Position numbers and translations under genes: made by a program. This document shows positions 16,214 to 25,119 of a stretch of 55,378 nucleotides of DNA, piece after piece (the first letter of the stretch is position 1; each line of letters begins with the position of its first letter). The stretch comes from Candidatus Accumulibacter meliphilus. Lineage in GTDB: Bacteria; Pseudomonadota; Gammaproteobacteria; Burkholderiales; Rhodocyclaceae. Under the pieces are notes generated by a model. It did not search any database. It saw only the letters and a list, made by a program, of their open reading frames with translations, and had not been told where the DNA came from. The stretch spans positions 85,614 to 140,991 of the forward strand of contig QPGA01000004.1 of the NCBI GenBank assembly GCA_003332265.1. Reading direction: 5' to 3'.

Positions 16214-18427
16214 GTGGCCACCGCGAGCATCCCAGCTGTCCCAGCTGAGCTAGCGGTGGCTGACAAGCCCTCGGACTTCCTCCCTCCCGAGGATGATCCC
16301 GCGTACAGCGTCTTCATCGACAGCCTGAGTTACCTGTCAGAGGACGAAATCGATCTGGTTCGCAAGGCCTATCTGTTTGGCGAGGAGGCACATCGCGGGC
16401 AGGTCCGCAAGTCGGGCGAGCCGTATATCACCCATCCTCTGGCGGTGGCTGGCGCGATTGCCGAATGGAAAATCGACGTCGAGGGGGTGGTCGCTGCGCT
16501 GTTGCACGACGTAATGGAAGATACGGCGGTCAGCAAGGCCGAGATTGTCGAACGCTTCGGCAAACCGGTCGCCGACCTGGTCGATGGCCTGTCGAAACTC
16601 GACAAGATCGAGTTTCAGTCTCAGGAAGACGCGCAGGCCGAGAATTTCCGCAAGATGTTGATGGCCATGGCGCGCGACCTGCGCGTGGTGTTGATCAAGC
16701 TGGCCGACCGCCACCACAACCTGCAGACGATGGCTGCGGTTCGCGTCGACAAGCGCCGTCGCATCGCCCGCGAGACGCTGGAAATCTATGCGCCTATTGC
16801 CGGTCGGCTGGGCCTCAGTACGCTCTTCAACGAGCTGCAGGATCTGTCGTTCCAGCTGATTTATCCAATGCGCGCGCGCGTTCTTGGGCGCGCACTGAAA
16901 GCGGCGCGTGGCAACCGGCGCGAGTTGCTGTCGCGGATTCTCGAGGGCATCAAGGGCAAGCTGAACGCTGCCGATATCGAGGCGCAGGTTTTCGGTCGCG
17001 AGAAGAGTCTCTATTCGATTTATCGCAAAATGCTCGACAAGCGCCTGTCGTTTTCTCAGGTGCTCGATGTTTACGGATTTCGCGTCGTCGTCAAAGATGT
17101 GCCCACCACCTATCTCTCCCTGGGTTCGCTGCATGCGCTTTACAAGCCGGTGCCGGGGAAGTTCAAGGACTACATCGCCATCCCCAAGCCGAACGGCTAT
17201 CAATCCCTGCACACCACCTTGATCGGCCCGCATGGGACTCCGTTCGAGTTGCAGATTCGTACTGCGGCGATGGACAAGGTGGCGCAGGAAGGAATCGCTT
17301 CGCACTGGTTGTACAAGGGCAGCGACTCGCTTGGCGAAGCGCTGCAACAGAAAACGACCAAGTGGTTTCACTCTTTGCTGGAGCTGCAGAGTTCAACCGG
17401 TGATTCCTCGGAGTTCCTCGAACACGTCAAGGTCGACCTTTTTCCGCACGAGATCTACGTCTTCACACCGAAGGGCAAGATCATCCCGTTGCCGCGCGGG
17501 GCGACGGCGGTCGACCTGGCCTACGCCGTGCACACCGATATCGGCAATCACAGCGTCATTGCCCGGGTCAACTTCAACCTGGTGCCTTTGGCCACCGAGC
17601 TTGTCAGTGGCGATAGCGTCGATATCGTCACCGCCGCCGATGCCCATCCGAGTGCCGAGTGGCTGACGCACGTCAAGACCGGTCGGGCGCGCAGCAAAAT
17701 TCGCCACTACCTGAAAACGGCACACCAGGACGAGTCCACTGCGCTGGGCGAAAAGATGCTTGGACAGGAGTTGCGGGCGCTTGGCGTCAGCGCTTCCGAG
17801 GTACCGGTGGCGCGCTGGAGGAGTGTGCTGCGCGATTCGGGAAACCGGCTGGTCAAGGAGGTCTACACCGACATTGGGCTAGGTTTCCGCCTGGCGGGTG
17901 TTGTCGCTCGCCGTCTATTGAACAAGGAGAGTGCGTCGCTGCCTGCCGACAAGGGCAAGCCGGGCAGCTCCCTGGTCATTCGTGGCAGTGAAGGGATGGC
18001 TGTTCAGTTTGCGCCCTGCTGCCAGCCGATTCCGGGCGATCCGGTCATCGGTTCGATCTGGAAGGGCAAGGGGCTGGTCATTCATACCCATGACTGTCCT
18101 GCGATCCGCAGGGCCCGCAGAGCCAAGCCGGCGAAGTGGATCGACGTCGAGTGGGCGCCGGAGCCCGGCCAGCTGTTCAGCGTTCGCCTGCAGGTTGTGG
18201 TCCAGAATACCCTGGGTGCCTTGGGCCGGATTGCCACCGAGATATCGAGTTCCGGAACCAATATCCTGAATGTCCATATGGACGAAAAAGATTCGGGGCT
18301 GTACACGACCTTGCATTTTACGGTCCAGGTCGCTGATCGCACCTCACTGGCGCGCCTGATGCGCAGCCTGCGCCGCATTCCCGAAGTGGTCCGTATCGCT
18401 CGCGAGCAAGGGCTCCCGGCGGCCTGA
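16214..18427 (+). CDS. spoT: Bifunctional (p)ppGpp synthetase/hydrolase SpoT (RelA/SpoT family)
   Basis: This 737-residue enzyme makes and degrades the alarmone ppGpp. Domains in order: HD hydrolase (HRGQVRKSGEPYITHPLAV near residue 60, catalytic LLHDVMEDT near 97-105, KLADRHHNLQTM), synthetase (QVLDVYGFRVV through KFKDYIAIPKPNGYQSLHT, about 275-340), TGS (DLFPHEIYVFTPKGKI, about 410-470), a zinc-finger-like region (FAPCCQPIPGDPVIG) and a C-terminal ACT domain (after about 655). The intact HD residues indicate hydrolase activity, so SpoT/Rel rather than RelA. The start is GTG 16214; no better ATG is near. It follows rpoZ after 39 bases. Confidence 0.94.
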   Translation: MATASIPAVPAELAVADKPSDFLPPEDDPAYSVFIDSLSYLSEDEIDLVRKAYLFGEEAHRGQVRKSGEPYITHPLAVAGAIAEWKIDVEGVVAALLHDVMEDTAVSKAEIVERFGKPVADLVDGLSKLDKIEFQSQEDAQAENFRKMLMAMARDLRVVLIKLADRHHNLQTMAAVRVDKRRRIARETLEIYAPIAGRLGLSTLFNELQDLSFQLIYPMRARVLGRALKAARGNRRELLSRILEGIKGKLNAADIEAQVFGREKSLYSIYRKMLDKRLSFSQVLDVYGFRVVVKDVPTTYLSLGSLHALYKPVPGKFKDYIAIPKPNGYQSLHTTLIGPHGTPFELQIRTAAMDKVAQEGIASHWLYKGSDSLGEALQQKTTKWFHSLLELQSSTGDSSEFLEHVKVDLFPHEIYVFTPKGKIIPLPRGATAVDLAYAVHTDIGNHSVIARVNFNLVPLATELVSGDSVDIVTAADAHPSAEWLTHVKTGRARSKIRHYLKTAHQDESTALGEKMLGQELRALGVSASEVPVARWRSVLRDSGNRLVKEVYTDIGLGFRLAGVVARRLLNKESASLPADKGKPGSSLVIRGSEGMAVQFAPCCQPIPGDPVIGSIWKGKGLVIHTHDCPAIRRARRAKPAKWIDVEWAPEPGQLFSVRLQVVVQNTLGALGRIATEISSSGTNILNVHMDEKDSGLYTTLHFTVQVADRTSLARLMRSLRRIPEVVRIAREQGLPAA

Positions 18428-18600
18428 ACCTGAAAGCAGCCGTTGAGCCAGCATTCCCTTTTCCCCGTGTTTCTTCCCTTCTCTCTCCCGGAGGTGCGCG
18501 CCATGCCTCCTCGCATCCCCTGTTGTCAGCGATCCTTCCGGGGCCTTGCTCCTTGCCCGGGCGCGTCTCTCGTCGCAGCTGCACCGCCGCGGTTTTCGGC

Positions 18601-19836
18601 TTGAAAGTTGTCGTCCTCGGCGCCGGCGTTGTCGGCGTCACCAGCGCCTGGTATCTGGCCCGGGCCGGGCATCAGGTGACGGTACTGGACCGCCAGGCGG
18701 CGGCTGGCCTGGAAACCAGCTTTGCCAATGGTGGCCAGATTTCGGTTTCGCACGCCGAGCCGTGGGCCAATCCACATGCGCCGCTGCGCGCCCTGGGCTG
18801 GATGCGGCGCGAGGACGCGCCGCTGCTGTTTCGTTGGCGCTGGGATGCGGCTCTGCTGGACTGGAGTCTGCGCTTCCTGCGCGAGTGTACCGCGCAGCGC
18901 ACGCGAGCCAACATGCGCGATATTGTCGCACTGGCCTTGTACAGTCGCGGCCAGTTGCAGGCGCTGCGCGCCGAAACCTCGCTGGACTACGACCATCTCG
19001 AACGTGGCATCCTGCATATTTATACGGATCAACGTGAATTCGAGGTCGCCAGTGCGGCCGCGGCAGTGATGCGTGGCTTTGGCTGTGATCGACGAACGGT
19101 GAGCGTTGGCGAGTGCCTGGCCATCGAGCCGGCGCTCGCCCCGGCGCAGCAACGCCTGGTCGGCGGCGACTACACCATTGACGACGAATCCGGCGACGCG
19201 CATCGTTTCACCCAACAACTCGCCGCCCGCTGTGCGGCGAACGGTGTCGTTTTTCGCTACGCTGCCAGGGTCGACCGCTTGCTCACCGCGGACGGTCGCA
19301 TTGCCGGTGCGCTGGTCGCTGGCGAGTTGCATCAGGCCGACGCCTACGTCGCCGCGCTGGGCAGCTACACTCCGCTGTTGCTGCGCCCGCTGGGTCTACG
19401 TTTGCCGGTGTATCCGGCGAAAGGCTACTCGGCGACGGTAGCGCTCCGGGAGGATAGCGTCGCACCGAGTGTCAGTCTCACCGACGATGGTCACAAATTA
19501 GTCTTTTCACGCCTCGGTCAACGCCTGCGCATCGCTGGTACAGCCGAGTTCAACGGCTACAATACCGAGCTCAACAGCGTCCGCTGCAACGCCCTGATGC
19601 GCCGGACCAGCGAGCTCTTTCCCGACTTGCGAGCCGCCGGCGAGGCTGAATTCTGGTGCGGGCTGCGCCCGGCCACGCCATCCAATGTGCCGCTGATCGG
19701 ACGCTCGCCAATCAGCAATCTGTACCTCAACACCGGTCACGGTACGCTTGGCTGGACGATGGCTTGTGGCTCAGGCGCTGCTCTGGCCGACATCGTCAGT
19801 GGTCGCAAGCCTGAGCCGCCTTTCCGTTTCCTTTGA
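18601..19836 (+). CDS. dadA: D-amino acid dehydrogenase DadA-like FAD oxidoreductase
   Basis: This is a 411-residue FAD-dependent dehydrogenase of the DAO superfamily that oxidises D-amino acids at the membrane and passes electrons to the quinone pool. The Rossmann motif VVVLGAGVVGVTSAWYLA is at the N-terminus, followed by ANGGQISVSHAEPWANPHAP (DadA signature), RGILHIYTD, YPAKGYSATV and the C-terminal STGHGTLGWTMACGS-like motif (NTGHGTLGWTMACGSG). I chose TTG 18601 (MKVVVLGAG) because it places the dinucleotide fold at the very start, as in the family; ATG/GTG codons further upstream would add 26 unconserved residues. It is monocistronic or coupled to tatD 18 bases downstream. Confidence 0.88.
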   Translation: MKVVVLGAGVVGVTSAWYLARAGHQVTVLDRQAAAGLETSFANGGQISVSHAEPWANPHAPLRALGWMRREDAPLLFRWRWDAALLDWSLRFLRECTAQRTRANMRDIVALALYSRGQLQALRAETSLDYDHLERGILHIYTDQREFEVASAAAAVMRGFGCDRRTVSVGECLAIEPALAPAQQRLVGGDYTIDDESGDAHRFTQQLAARCAANGVVFRYAARVDRLLTADGRIAGALVAGELHQADAYVAALGSYTPLLLRPLGLRLPVYPAKGYSATVALREDSVAPSVSLTDDGHKLVFSRLGQRLRIAGTAEFNGYNTELNSVRCNALMRRTSELFPDLRAAGEAEFWCGLRPATPSNVPLIGRSPISNLYLNTGHGTLGWTMACGSGAALADIVSGRKPEPPFRFL

Positions 19837-19854
19837 TCCAGCCGTGGTTTGAGC

Positions 19855-20697
19855 ATGCTGGTTGATACCCACTGCCACCTCGCCGCAGCAGCGTTCGCCG
19901 ACGATTGCGATGCCGTGGTGGCGGCAGCCGCCACCGCTGGCGTTTCGGCAATCGTCGTCCCGGCCGTCGATGTCGCCAGTTTCACCGCGGTGCACGCCGG
20001 TTGTCAGCGCTACCCCGGCTGCGTGGCGGCCTACGGCATTCATCCGCTCAGCGTTGGCCAGGCCGGCCCGGCCGATTTGCTGCGCCTGCAAGAATGGCTG
20101 CAGTGCGTGTCGACCGGATCGCATCCGCCGGTCGCTGTCGGCGAGATTGGCCTGGACCTGTTCGTCGCCGATCCGGCGATCGACCGGCAGGAGCACTTTT
20201 TCATTGAACAGCTGAAGATCGCCCGAGCATGCGATCTTCCGGTGCTCTTGCACGTTCGCCGTGCTGTCGATCGGGTGCTCAAGCAGCTCCGCCGGATCCG
20301 GGTCAGGGGCGGCATCGCGCATGCTTTCAACGGCAGTCGCCAACAGGCCGATGAGTTCATCAAGCTGGGCTTCAAACTCGGTTTTGGCGGCGCCATGACC
20401 TACCCCGGCTCGACGCGTATTCGTCGCCTGGCCGTGTCCCTGCCGCTGCAAGCCATCGTCCTCGAAACCGACGCCCCGGACATGCCGCCAGCGTGGCTGG
20501 CGGGGGGGCGGAATGCGCCCGCCGAGTTGCCGCGGATCGCTGCCTCGTTGGCCGGCCTGCGCGGCATCGGTGTCGCCGATCTGGCCGACGCGACTTCGGC
20601 CAACGCGCACTCCGTTCTGCCTCGGTTGCGTTTGATTGGCCGATCGGGTACGTTAGCGCCTGACGGCTTCGGGCTTCCGATATTTCCCAGCGAGTGA
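19855..20697 (+). CDS. TatD-family metal-dependent hydrolase
   Basis: This 280-residue TIM-barrel metallohydrolase belongs to the TatD DNase family. Metal ligands are visible in MLVDTHCHL (HxH), the glutamate of VAVGEIGLDL, LLHVRRA (His), AHAFNGS (His) and the aspartate in ETDAPDMPP. The enzyme family acts on 3' ends of DNA or RNA or on D-aminoacyl-tRNA-like substrates; the exact reaction is unknown. ATG 19855 gives the usual N-terminus; a TTG at 19849 would add two residues. The gene is just upstream of rquA but separated by a 142-base gap that probably holds the rquA promoter. Confidence 0.88.
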   Translation: MLVDTHCHLAAAAFADDCDAVVAAAATAGVSAIVVPAVDVASFTAVHAGCQRYPGCVAAYGIHPLSVGQAGPADLLRLQEWLQCVSTGSHPPVAVGEIGLDLFVADPAIDRQEHFFIEQLKIARACDLPVLLHVRRAVDRVLKQLRRIRVRGGIAHAFNGSRQQADEFIKLGFKLGFGGAMTYPGSTRIRRLAVSLPLQAIVLETDAPDMPPAWLAGGRNAPAELPRIAASLAGLRGIGVADLADATSANAHSVLPRLRLIGRSGTLAPDGFGLPIFPSE

Positions 20698-20839
20698 GCA
20701 GCGGGCCAATGAACAACGTATGAGCAGGACGGGAGAGCGGCGCTTCTCTGGTCCGCGCAAGGCTAATGCGTAACCTTCGGTCAAGCTTATCGCTCTTCCA
20801 TCGCGTATTGCTGAAAACAACCATTGCCAAGCTCTCACA

Positions 20840-21592
20840 ATGAAAAACCAACTGGATCGACCGGCGGCAACCTGCGTGGCCGTCAAGGAAAGCCTCCCTG
20901 ACATACCTCACTATCTGCAAGCCCATTACTGGTGGGCCTATGTCCATCCGCGGGCAGTGCATGTCTTCGAGCGGCAGTGGCTGGTAAATCTGATTCTCTG
21001 GGGCAATTACAAGCGCTTGTGCAATGCTGTGCTGCATGACTACGGCCACGATTTGTGCGGCCGTACGCTGCAGATTGCCTGTGCCTATGGTGACCTGACG
21101 CCGCGACTGGTGGACTGCGTGGCGCCGGGTGGTTCGCTCGAGATCGTCGATATTCTGCCGATCCAGCTCGAGAATCTGGCCAAGAAATTGCCGAAGGATG
21201 CGCCCGTCCAGCTGCATTGCATGGATTCGGCGGCGCTTGGCTATGCCGATGCGACTTTCGATCGCGCCTTACTGTTCTTCCTGCTGCACGAGCAGCCGCA
21301 GGCGGTGCGCGAAAAAACCCTCGCCGAGGCGCTGCGAGTGGTGCGTCCGGGCGGCACGCTGACCATCGTCGACTACGCGCCGCTCAGTAAAGTCAATCCC
21401 TTGCGCTACCTCTGGAAGCCGGTCCTCGACCGGCTCGAGCCTTTTGCGCACGACCTGTTCAGTGAAGAAGTCGCTGCCTGGTTGCCGAAAGACGGTTCAT
21501 TCGTCAGCGTCGGCGATCAGCGTTTCTTCGGTGGTATGTATCAAATGTTGACGCTCAAGATTGCCGGCCCGCAAGCAGGTTCGGCAAGCTGA
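20840..21592 (+). CDS. rquA: Rhodoquinone biosynthesis protein RquA (quinone aminotransferase of the methyltransferase fold)
   Basis: This 250-residue class I methyltransferase-fold protein matches RquA, which converts ubiquinone to rhodoquinone by replacing a methoxy group with an amino group taken from SAM. Diagnostic segments outside the SAM fold are HYWWAYVHPRAV (residues 29-40), FERQWLV (43-49) and LILWGNY (51-57). Inside it, the usual glycine-rich motif I is replaced by IACAYGDLT (79-87), as I remember for RquA and unlike UbiE. LFFLLHEQP and RVVRPGGTLTIVDYAPL complete the fold. The neighbour 103 bases downstream is frdA, start of a fumarate reductase operon, exactly the enzyme that would use rhodoquinol. 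Assignment is by motif memory and context; a UbiE/COQ5-type methyltransferase is the main alternative. Confidence 0.85.
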   Translation: MKNQLDRPAATCVAVKESLPDIPHYLQAHYWWAYVHPRAVHVFERQWLVNLILWGNYKRLCNAVLHDYGHDLCGRTLQIACAYGDLTPRLVDCVAPGGSLEIVDILPIQLENLAKKLPKDAPVQLHCMDSAALGYADATFDRALLFFLLHEQPQAVREKTLAEALRVVRPGGTLTIVDYAPLSKVNPLRYLWKPVLDRLEPFAHDLFSEEVAAWLPKDGSFVSVGDQRFFGGMYQMLTLKIAGPQAGSAS

Positions 21593-21695
21593 CGCGTAGA
21601 TAATCAGCCGGTCCCGCGCCAGTAGTCTTGCTCCTGCGGGGCTTCTCGGATTGTTGGTTGCGCCTGGCAATGGCCGGCGTGAGAAAGGATCAAGC

Positions 21696-23483
21696 ATGGA
21701 GAGTTACAAGGCAGATGTAGTGATTGTGGGCGGCGGCGGGGCAGGCCTGCGGGCCGCGATCGCCGTGGCGGAGGCTGATCCCGCCCTCAGGATCGCGCTG
21801 ATCTCGAAAGTCTATCCGATGCGTAGCCATACCGTGGCCGCCGAAGGCGGCTCGGCAGGTGTGAAACTGCCCACCGATAGCCTCGAGTACCATTTCAACG
21901 ATACCGTCGGTGGTGGCGACTGGTTGTGCGAGCAGGATGTGGTCGAATACTTCGTTGCCCACTGCAACGAAGAGTTGACCCAGCTCGAGCACTGGGGTTG
22001 CCCCTGGAGTCGCACCCCGGACGGGCACGTCAATGTGCGCGCCTTCGGCGGCATGAAGATCGAGCGCACCTGGTTCGCCGCCGACAAGACCGGTTTCCAC
22101 ATGCTGCACACGCTCTTTCAGACGTCGATCAAGTATCCGTCGATCAAACGTTTCGACGAGCACTTCTGCGTTGATCTGGTGGTCGAGGGCGGTCGTGTTC
22201 AGGGCGTCGTCACCATCGAGATCGGCTCCGGTGAGATGGCCCTGGTCGAAGGAAAGTCGGTGGTCATCGCCACCGGCGGCGCCGGTCGCGTCTTCCGCGA
22301 GAACACCAATGGCGGCATCGTGACCGGTGACGGCATGGCTCTGGCCTACCGCCACGGCGTGCCGTTGCGGGACATGGAGTTCGTCCAGTACCACCCGACC
22401 TGCATGCCCGGCACCGGGCTGCTCTTCACCGAAGCCTGCCGCGGCGAAGGCGGTTTCCTGGTGAACAAGGACGGCTATCGCTACCTGCAGGATTATGGTC
22501 TCGGCCCGGCCGAGCCGTCACCGCGCAACAAGGCCATGGAACTCGGCCCGCGCGATCGCCTCAGCCAGGCATTCTGGTACGAGCAGCAAAAGGGGCGCAC
22601 CATCGAAGGCCAGCACGGCTCGGTCGTCCATCTCGATCTGCGCCACCTCGGCGAGGCCAAGCTGCGCGAGCGCCTGCCGCAGATTTACGAGCTCGCCGAG
22701 CGCTTTCTCGGCGTCGATCCGGCGCGCGCGCCGATCCCGGTGCGACCGGCGGTGCACTACACCATGGGCGGCATCATGGTCGACGGGCTCTGTGCCTCGC
22801 CGCTGCCGGGCCTCTATGCGGCCGGTGAATGCTCCAGCGTCGGCATCCACGGTGCCAACCGGCTGGGCTCAAATTCGTTGTCCGAGCTCTGCGTTTTCGG
22901 CAAGGTCGCCGGCGAGGAAGCTGCGCGTTTCGCCAAAGCGGCGGCGCCGGGCAATTCGGCCAGTCTGCTCAAGCAGGCGCAGGCGGTCGAACAGCGACTC
23001 GTCGGGCTGAAGACGAAAACCGGCGGCAGCGAGCGCATCGCCACCCTGCGCAAGGAAATGGCGCAGACCATGGAGGACGGCTGCGGCATCTATCGCCTGG
23101 CCGAGACCATGCAGCAGACCTGCAACAAGCTCGACGAGCTCAAGGAGCGTTTCAAGGACGTCAATGTCGAGGACAAGGCGAGCGTCTGGAACACCGAATG
23201 GCTACTGGCCATCGAGCTCGAGTACCAGCTAGACGTAGCGCAGACGATGGCCTATTCGGCCCTCAATCGGCGCGAGTCGCGCGGTGCGCATCAGCGTCTC
23301 GACGGTTTCGAGAAGCGCGACGACGAAAACTTCCTGAAGCACTCGCAGGCGCATTATGTCGCCGGTAGCGCGCCGCGCATCGACTATGGCGCGGTCAAGA
23401 TCACCAAGTCGCAGCCGGGCACGCGCGCCTACGGTGCTGCAGGCGAAAAGGCAGAGCAGGAAAGGAAGGCATCCAATGTCTGA
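21696..23483 (+). CDS. frdA: Fumarate reductase flavoprotein subunit
   Basis: This is the 595-residue catalytic subunit of quinol:fumarate reductase, at the cytoplasmic face of the inner membrane. The FAD fold [14 protein letters not shown] starts at residue 8. Covalent FAD attachment is at His45 in [14 protein letters not shown]. The active-site segments are [32 protein letters not shown] and [20 protein letters not shown] 21696 follows GAAAGGAT. Length and the accompanying frdC and frdD genes indicate FrdA rather than SdhA. The end overlaps frdB by eight bases. First gene of frdABCD, and most likely coexpressed with rquA. Confidence 0.94.
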   Translation: MESYKADVVIVGGGGAGLRAAIAVAEADPALRIALISKVYPMRSHTVAAEGGSAGVKLPTDSLEYHFNDTVGGGDWLCEQDVVEYFVAHCNEELTQLEHWGCPWSRTPDGHVNVRAFGGMKIERTWFAADKTGFHMLHTLFQTSIKYPSIKRFDEHFCVDLVVEGGRVQGVVTIEIGSGEMALVEGKSVVIATGGAGRVFRENTNGGIVTGDGMALAYRHGVPLRDMEFVQYHPTCMPGTGLLFTEACRGEGGFLVNKDGYRYLQDYGLGPAEPSPRNKAMELGPRDRLSQAFWYEQQKGRTIEGQHGSVVHLDLRHLGEAKLRERLPQIYELAERFLGVDPARAPIPVRPAVHYTMGGIMVDGLCASPLPGLYAAGECSSVGIHGANRLGSNSLSELCVFGKVAGEEAARFAKAAAPGNSASLLKQAQAVEQRLVGLKTKTGGSERIATLRKEMAQTMEDGCGIYRLAETMQQTCNKLDELKERFKDVNVEDKASVWNTEWLLAIELEYQLDVAQTMAYSALNRRESRGAHQRLDGFEKRDDENFLKHSQAHYVAGSAPRIDYGAVKITKSQPGTRAYGAAGEKAEQERKASNV

Positions 23484-24231
23484 AAATCAGAGAATCATCG
23501 AAATCGAGGTGCTGCGCTACAACCCGGAGACCGACAAGGAGCCGTCCAGGCAGGTCTTCGAGGTACCTTTTACGGACGACATGTCGGTCTTGCAGGGCGT
23601 GCAGTACATCAAGGACTATCTCGACGGCTCGCTGAGCTTTCGCTGGTCGTGCCGGATGGCGATTTGCGGCAGCTGCGGGATGATGATCAACGGCGAACCC
23701 AGCCTCTCCTGCGAGACTTTCCTGCGCGACTACTACCCGGCGCGGGTGCGTGTCGAGGCGCTGGCGCATTTCCCGATCGAGAAAGATCTGGTCATCAACA
23801 TGGAGGGCTTCATCGAGAAACTCGAAAGCATCCAGCCGTACATCATCCCCAAGGAAGAGCGCACGCTGGCGCAAGGCGAGTATCTGCAGACGCCTGCGCA
23901 ACTGGCGAGCTACGAGCAGTTCAGCTCGTGCATCAACTGCATGCTGTGCTACGCCGCCTGCCCGCAGTTCGGACTCAATGCAGAGTTCATCGGACCGGCC
24001 GCGATGGCCCTGCTGCACCGCTACAACATCGATTCGCGCGATGCTGGCAAGGCCGAGCGAATGGAGTTGGTCAATTCCGAAGAGGGGGTGTTCAACTGCA
24101 CTGCGGTCGGCTACTGCTCCGAGGTCTGCCCGAAGCACGTCGACCCGGCCAACGCCGTCAACCAGAACAAGACCAATAGCGCGGCCGATTATTTCCTGCG
24201 TTTCCTTACTCCGAAGGGGGGTGCCAAGTGA
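23476..24231 (+). CDS. frdB: Fumarate reductase iron-sulfur subunit
   Basis: This 251-residue electron-transfer subunit links the quinol site with FrdA. It carries three clusters: a [2Fe-2S] site in [21 protein letters not shown]-type spacing (Cys near residues 58-78), a [4Fe-4S] site in [12 protein letters not shown], and a [3Fe-4S] site using the cysteines of [19 protein letters not shown]. The ATG at 23476 overlaps the end of frdA, and the stop overlaps the frdC start, so the operon is translationally coupled throughout. Confidence 0.94.
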   Translation: MSENQRIIEIEVLRYNPETDKEPSRQVFEVPFTDDMSVLQGVQYIKDYLDGSLSFRWSCRMAICGSCGMMINGEPSLSCETFLRDYYPARVRVEALAHFPIEKDLVINMEGFIEKLESIQPYIIPKEERTLAQGEYLQTPAQLASYEQFSSCINCMLCYAACPQFGLNAEFIGPAAMALLHRYNIDSRDAGKAERMELVNSEEGVFNCTAVGYCSEVCPKHVDPANAVNQNKTNSAADYFLRFLTPKGGAK

Positions 24232-24626
24232 ACAAGCGTCGTCCCTATGTTCGTCCGATGGCCGGATGGTGGCGGAAAAACCCATTCTTCGTCGAGTACA
24301 TGATCCACGAGGGAACCGCCCTCTTCGTCGCCGCCTATGCGCTGATCCTGCTCACCGGGCTGGTTTATCTTTCGCGCGGCGAAGCGGCCTGGAACGTCTG
24401 GCTCGAAGGTCTGAAAAATCCCTGGTACATCGCTTTTCACTGGCTGACGCTGGCGGCGATGTGCTACCACACCTACACCTGGTTCAAGATCATGCCGCGG
24501 ACCATGCCGCCGGTCATCGTCGGCGGAAAACGACTGCCGGATTTTGCAATTACCGGTAGCGGGCTAGCCGTCGCCGCGACCGCCAGCCTTGCCATGCTGG
24601 GCCTGGTATGGGGGATGGCACGATGA
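24228..24626 (+). CDS. frdC: Fumarate reductase membrane anchor subunit C
   Basis: This 132-residue integral membrane anchor has three hydrophobic segments. The N-terminal [18 protein letters not shown] is a close match to the start of E. coli FrdC, and [23 protein letters not shown] matches its second helix. I do not see the pair of haem-ligand histidines used by cytochrome b-type anchors in the right contexts, so this is the haem-less type D quinol:fumarate reductase. It overlaps frdB by four bases and frdD by four bases. Confidence 0.92.
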   Translation: MNKRRPYVRPMAGWWRKNPFFVEYMIHEGTALFVAAYALILLTGLVYLSRGEAAWNVWLEGLKNPWYIAFHWLTLAAMCYHTYTWFKIMPRTMPPVIVGGKRLPDFAITGSGLAVAATASLAMLGLVWGMAR

Positions 24627-24991
24627 AAAAGACACTGAAACGTTCCAACGCTCCCATCTTCTGGGCGCTGTTCGGCGCTGGCGGCATGCTGTCGGCGCTG
24701 CTTGGCCCGATCCTGGTGTTTATCACCGGCCTGGCCGTTCCGCTCGGCATGCTACTGCCGGCCGACACCATGAGCTACGCGAACATGCTCACTTTTGCCC
24801 AGAACATCATCGGCAAGGGCTTCATCTTCGCAATCATTTCGCTCTTTCTCTGGCACGCGGCACATCGCATCTTTCACAGCCTGCACGACGTCGGTATTCA
24901 CGCCGGTATTGTTGCCAAGCTGATTTTCTACGGTGGGGCCATGGTCGGGACGCTGATCACCGCCTATACCTTGCTGGCCATCGGTTTCTAG
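24623..24991 (+). CDS. frdD: Fumarate reductase membrane anchor subunit D
   Basis: This is the second 122-residue anchor. The segments RSNAPIFWALFGAGGMLSA, LAVPLGMLLPADTMSYANML, FAQNIIGKGFIFAIISLFLW and HRIFHSLHDVGIHAG follow E. coli FrdD throughout. FrdC and FrdD together form the quinol-oxidising site. In E. coli that site uses menaquinol; here the upstream rquA suggests rhodoquinol. ATG 24623 overlaps the frdC stop as ATGA. The operon ends at a 37-base hairpin 23 bases downstream. Confidence 0.93.
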   Translation: MKKTLKRSNAPIFWALFGAGGMLSALLGPILVFITGLAVPLGMLLPADTMSYANMLTFAQNIIGKGFIFAIISLFLWHAAHRIFHSLHDVGIHAGIVAKLIFYGGAMVGTLITAYTLLAIGF

Positions 24992-25014
24992 TTGTCGCGG
25001 GCGTAAATCGTAAA

Positions 25015-25051
25015 GCGGGGTCGGGTGAGCCGTAAGGCTGCCCGACCCCGC
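25015..25051. terminator. Hairpin terminator after frdD
   Basis: An 11-bp perfect stem (GCGGGGTCGGG, 25015-25025, with 25041-25051) encloses an inner 4-bp stem (AGCC/GGCT) with a GTAA loop. It lies between the convergent frdD and ycgR genes. No T-run follows, so it could equally be a repeat-type hairpin. Confidence 0.55.
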
Positions 25052-25071
25052 GGTCATTCGGTCATTCTGTC

Positions 25072-25101
25072 ATTGCGAGGAGGCGTAGCCGACGTGGCAA
25101 T
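25072..25101. repeat. ATTGC...GCAAT imperfect palindrome (REP-like)
   Basis: ATTGCGAGGAGGCGTAGCCG begins a 30-base unit that ends CGTGGCAAT, with ATTGC/GCAAT outer arms. This resembles widespread intergenic palindromes of the 'cattgcgag...gcaatcc' type seen in many proteobacterial genomes. I see only one copy in this window. Confidence 0.5.
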
Positions 25102-25119
25102 CCAGCGCCATCCTCTCGT

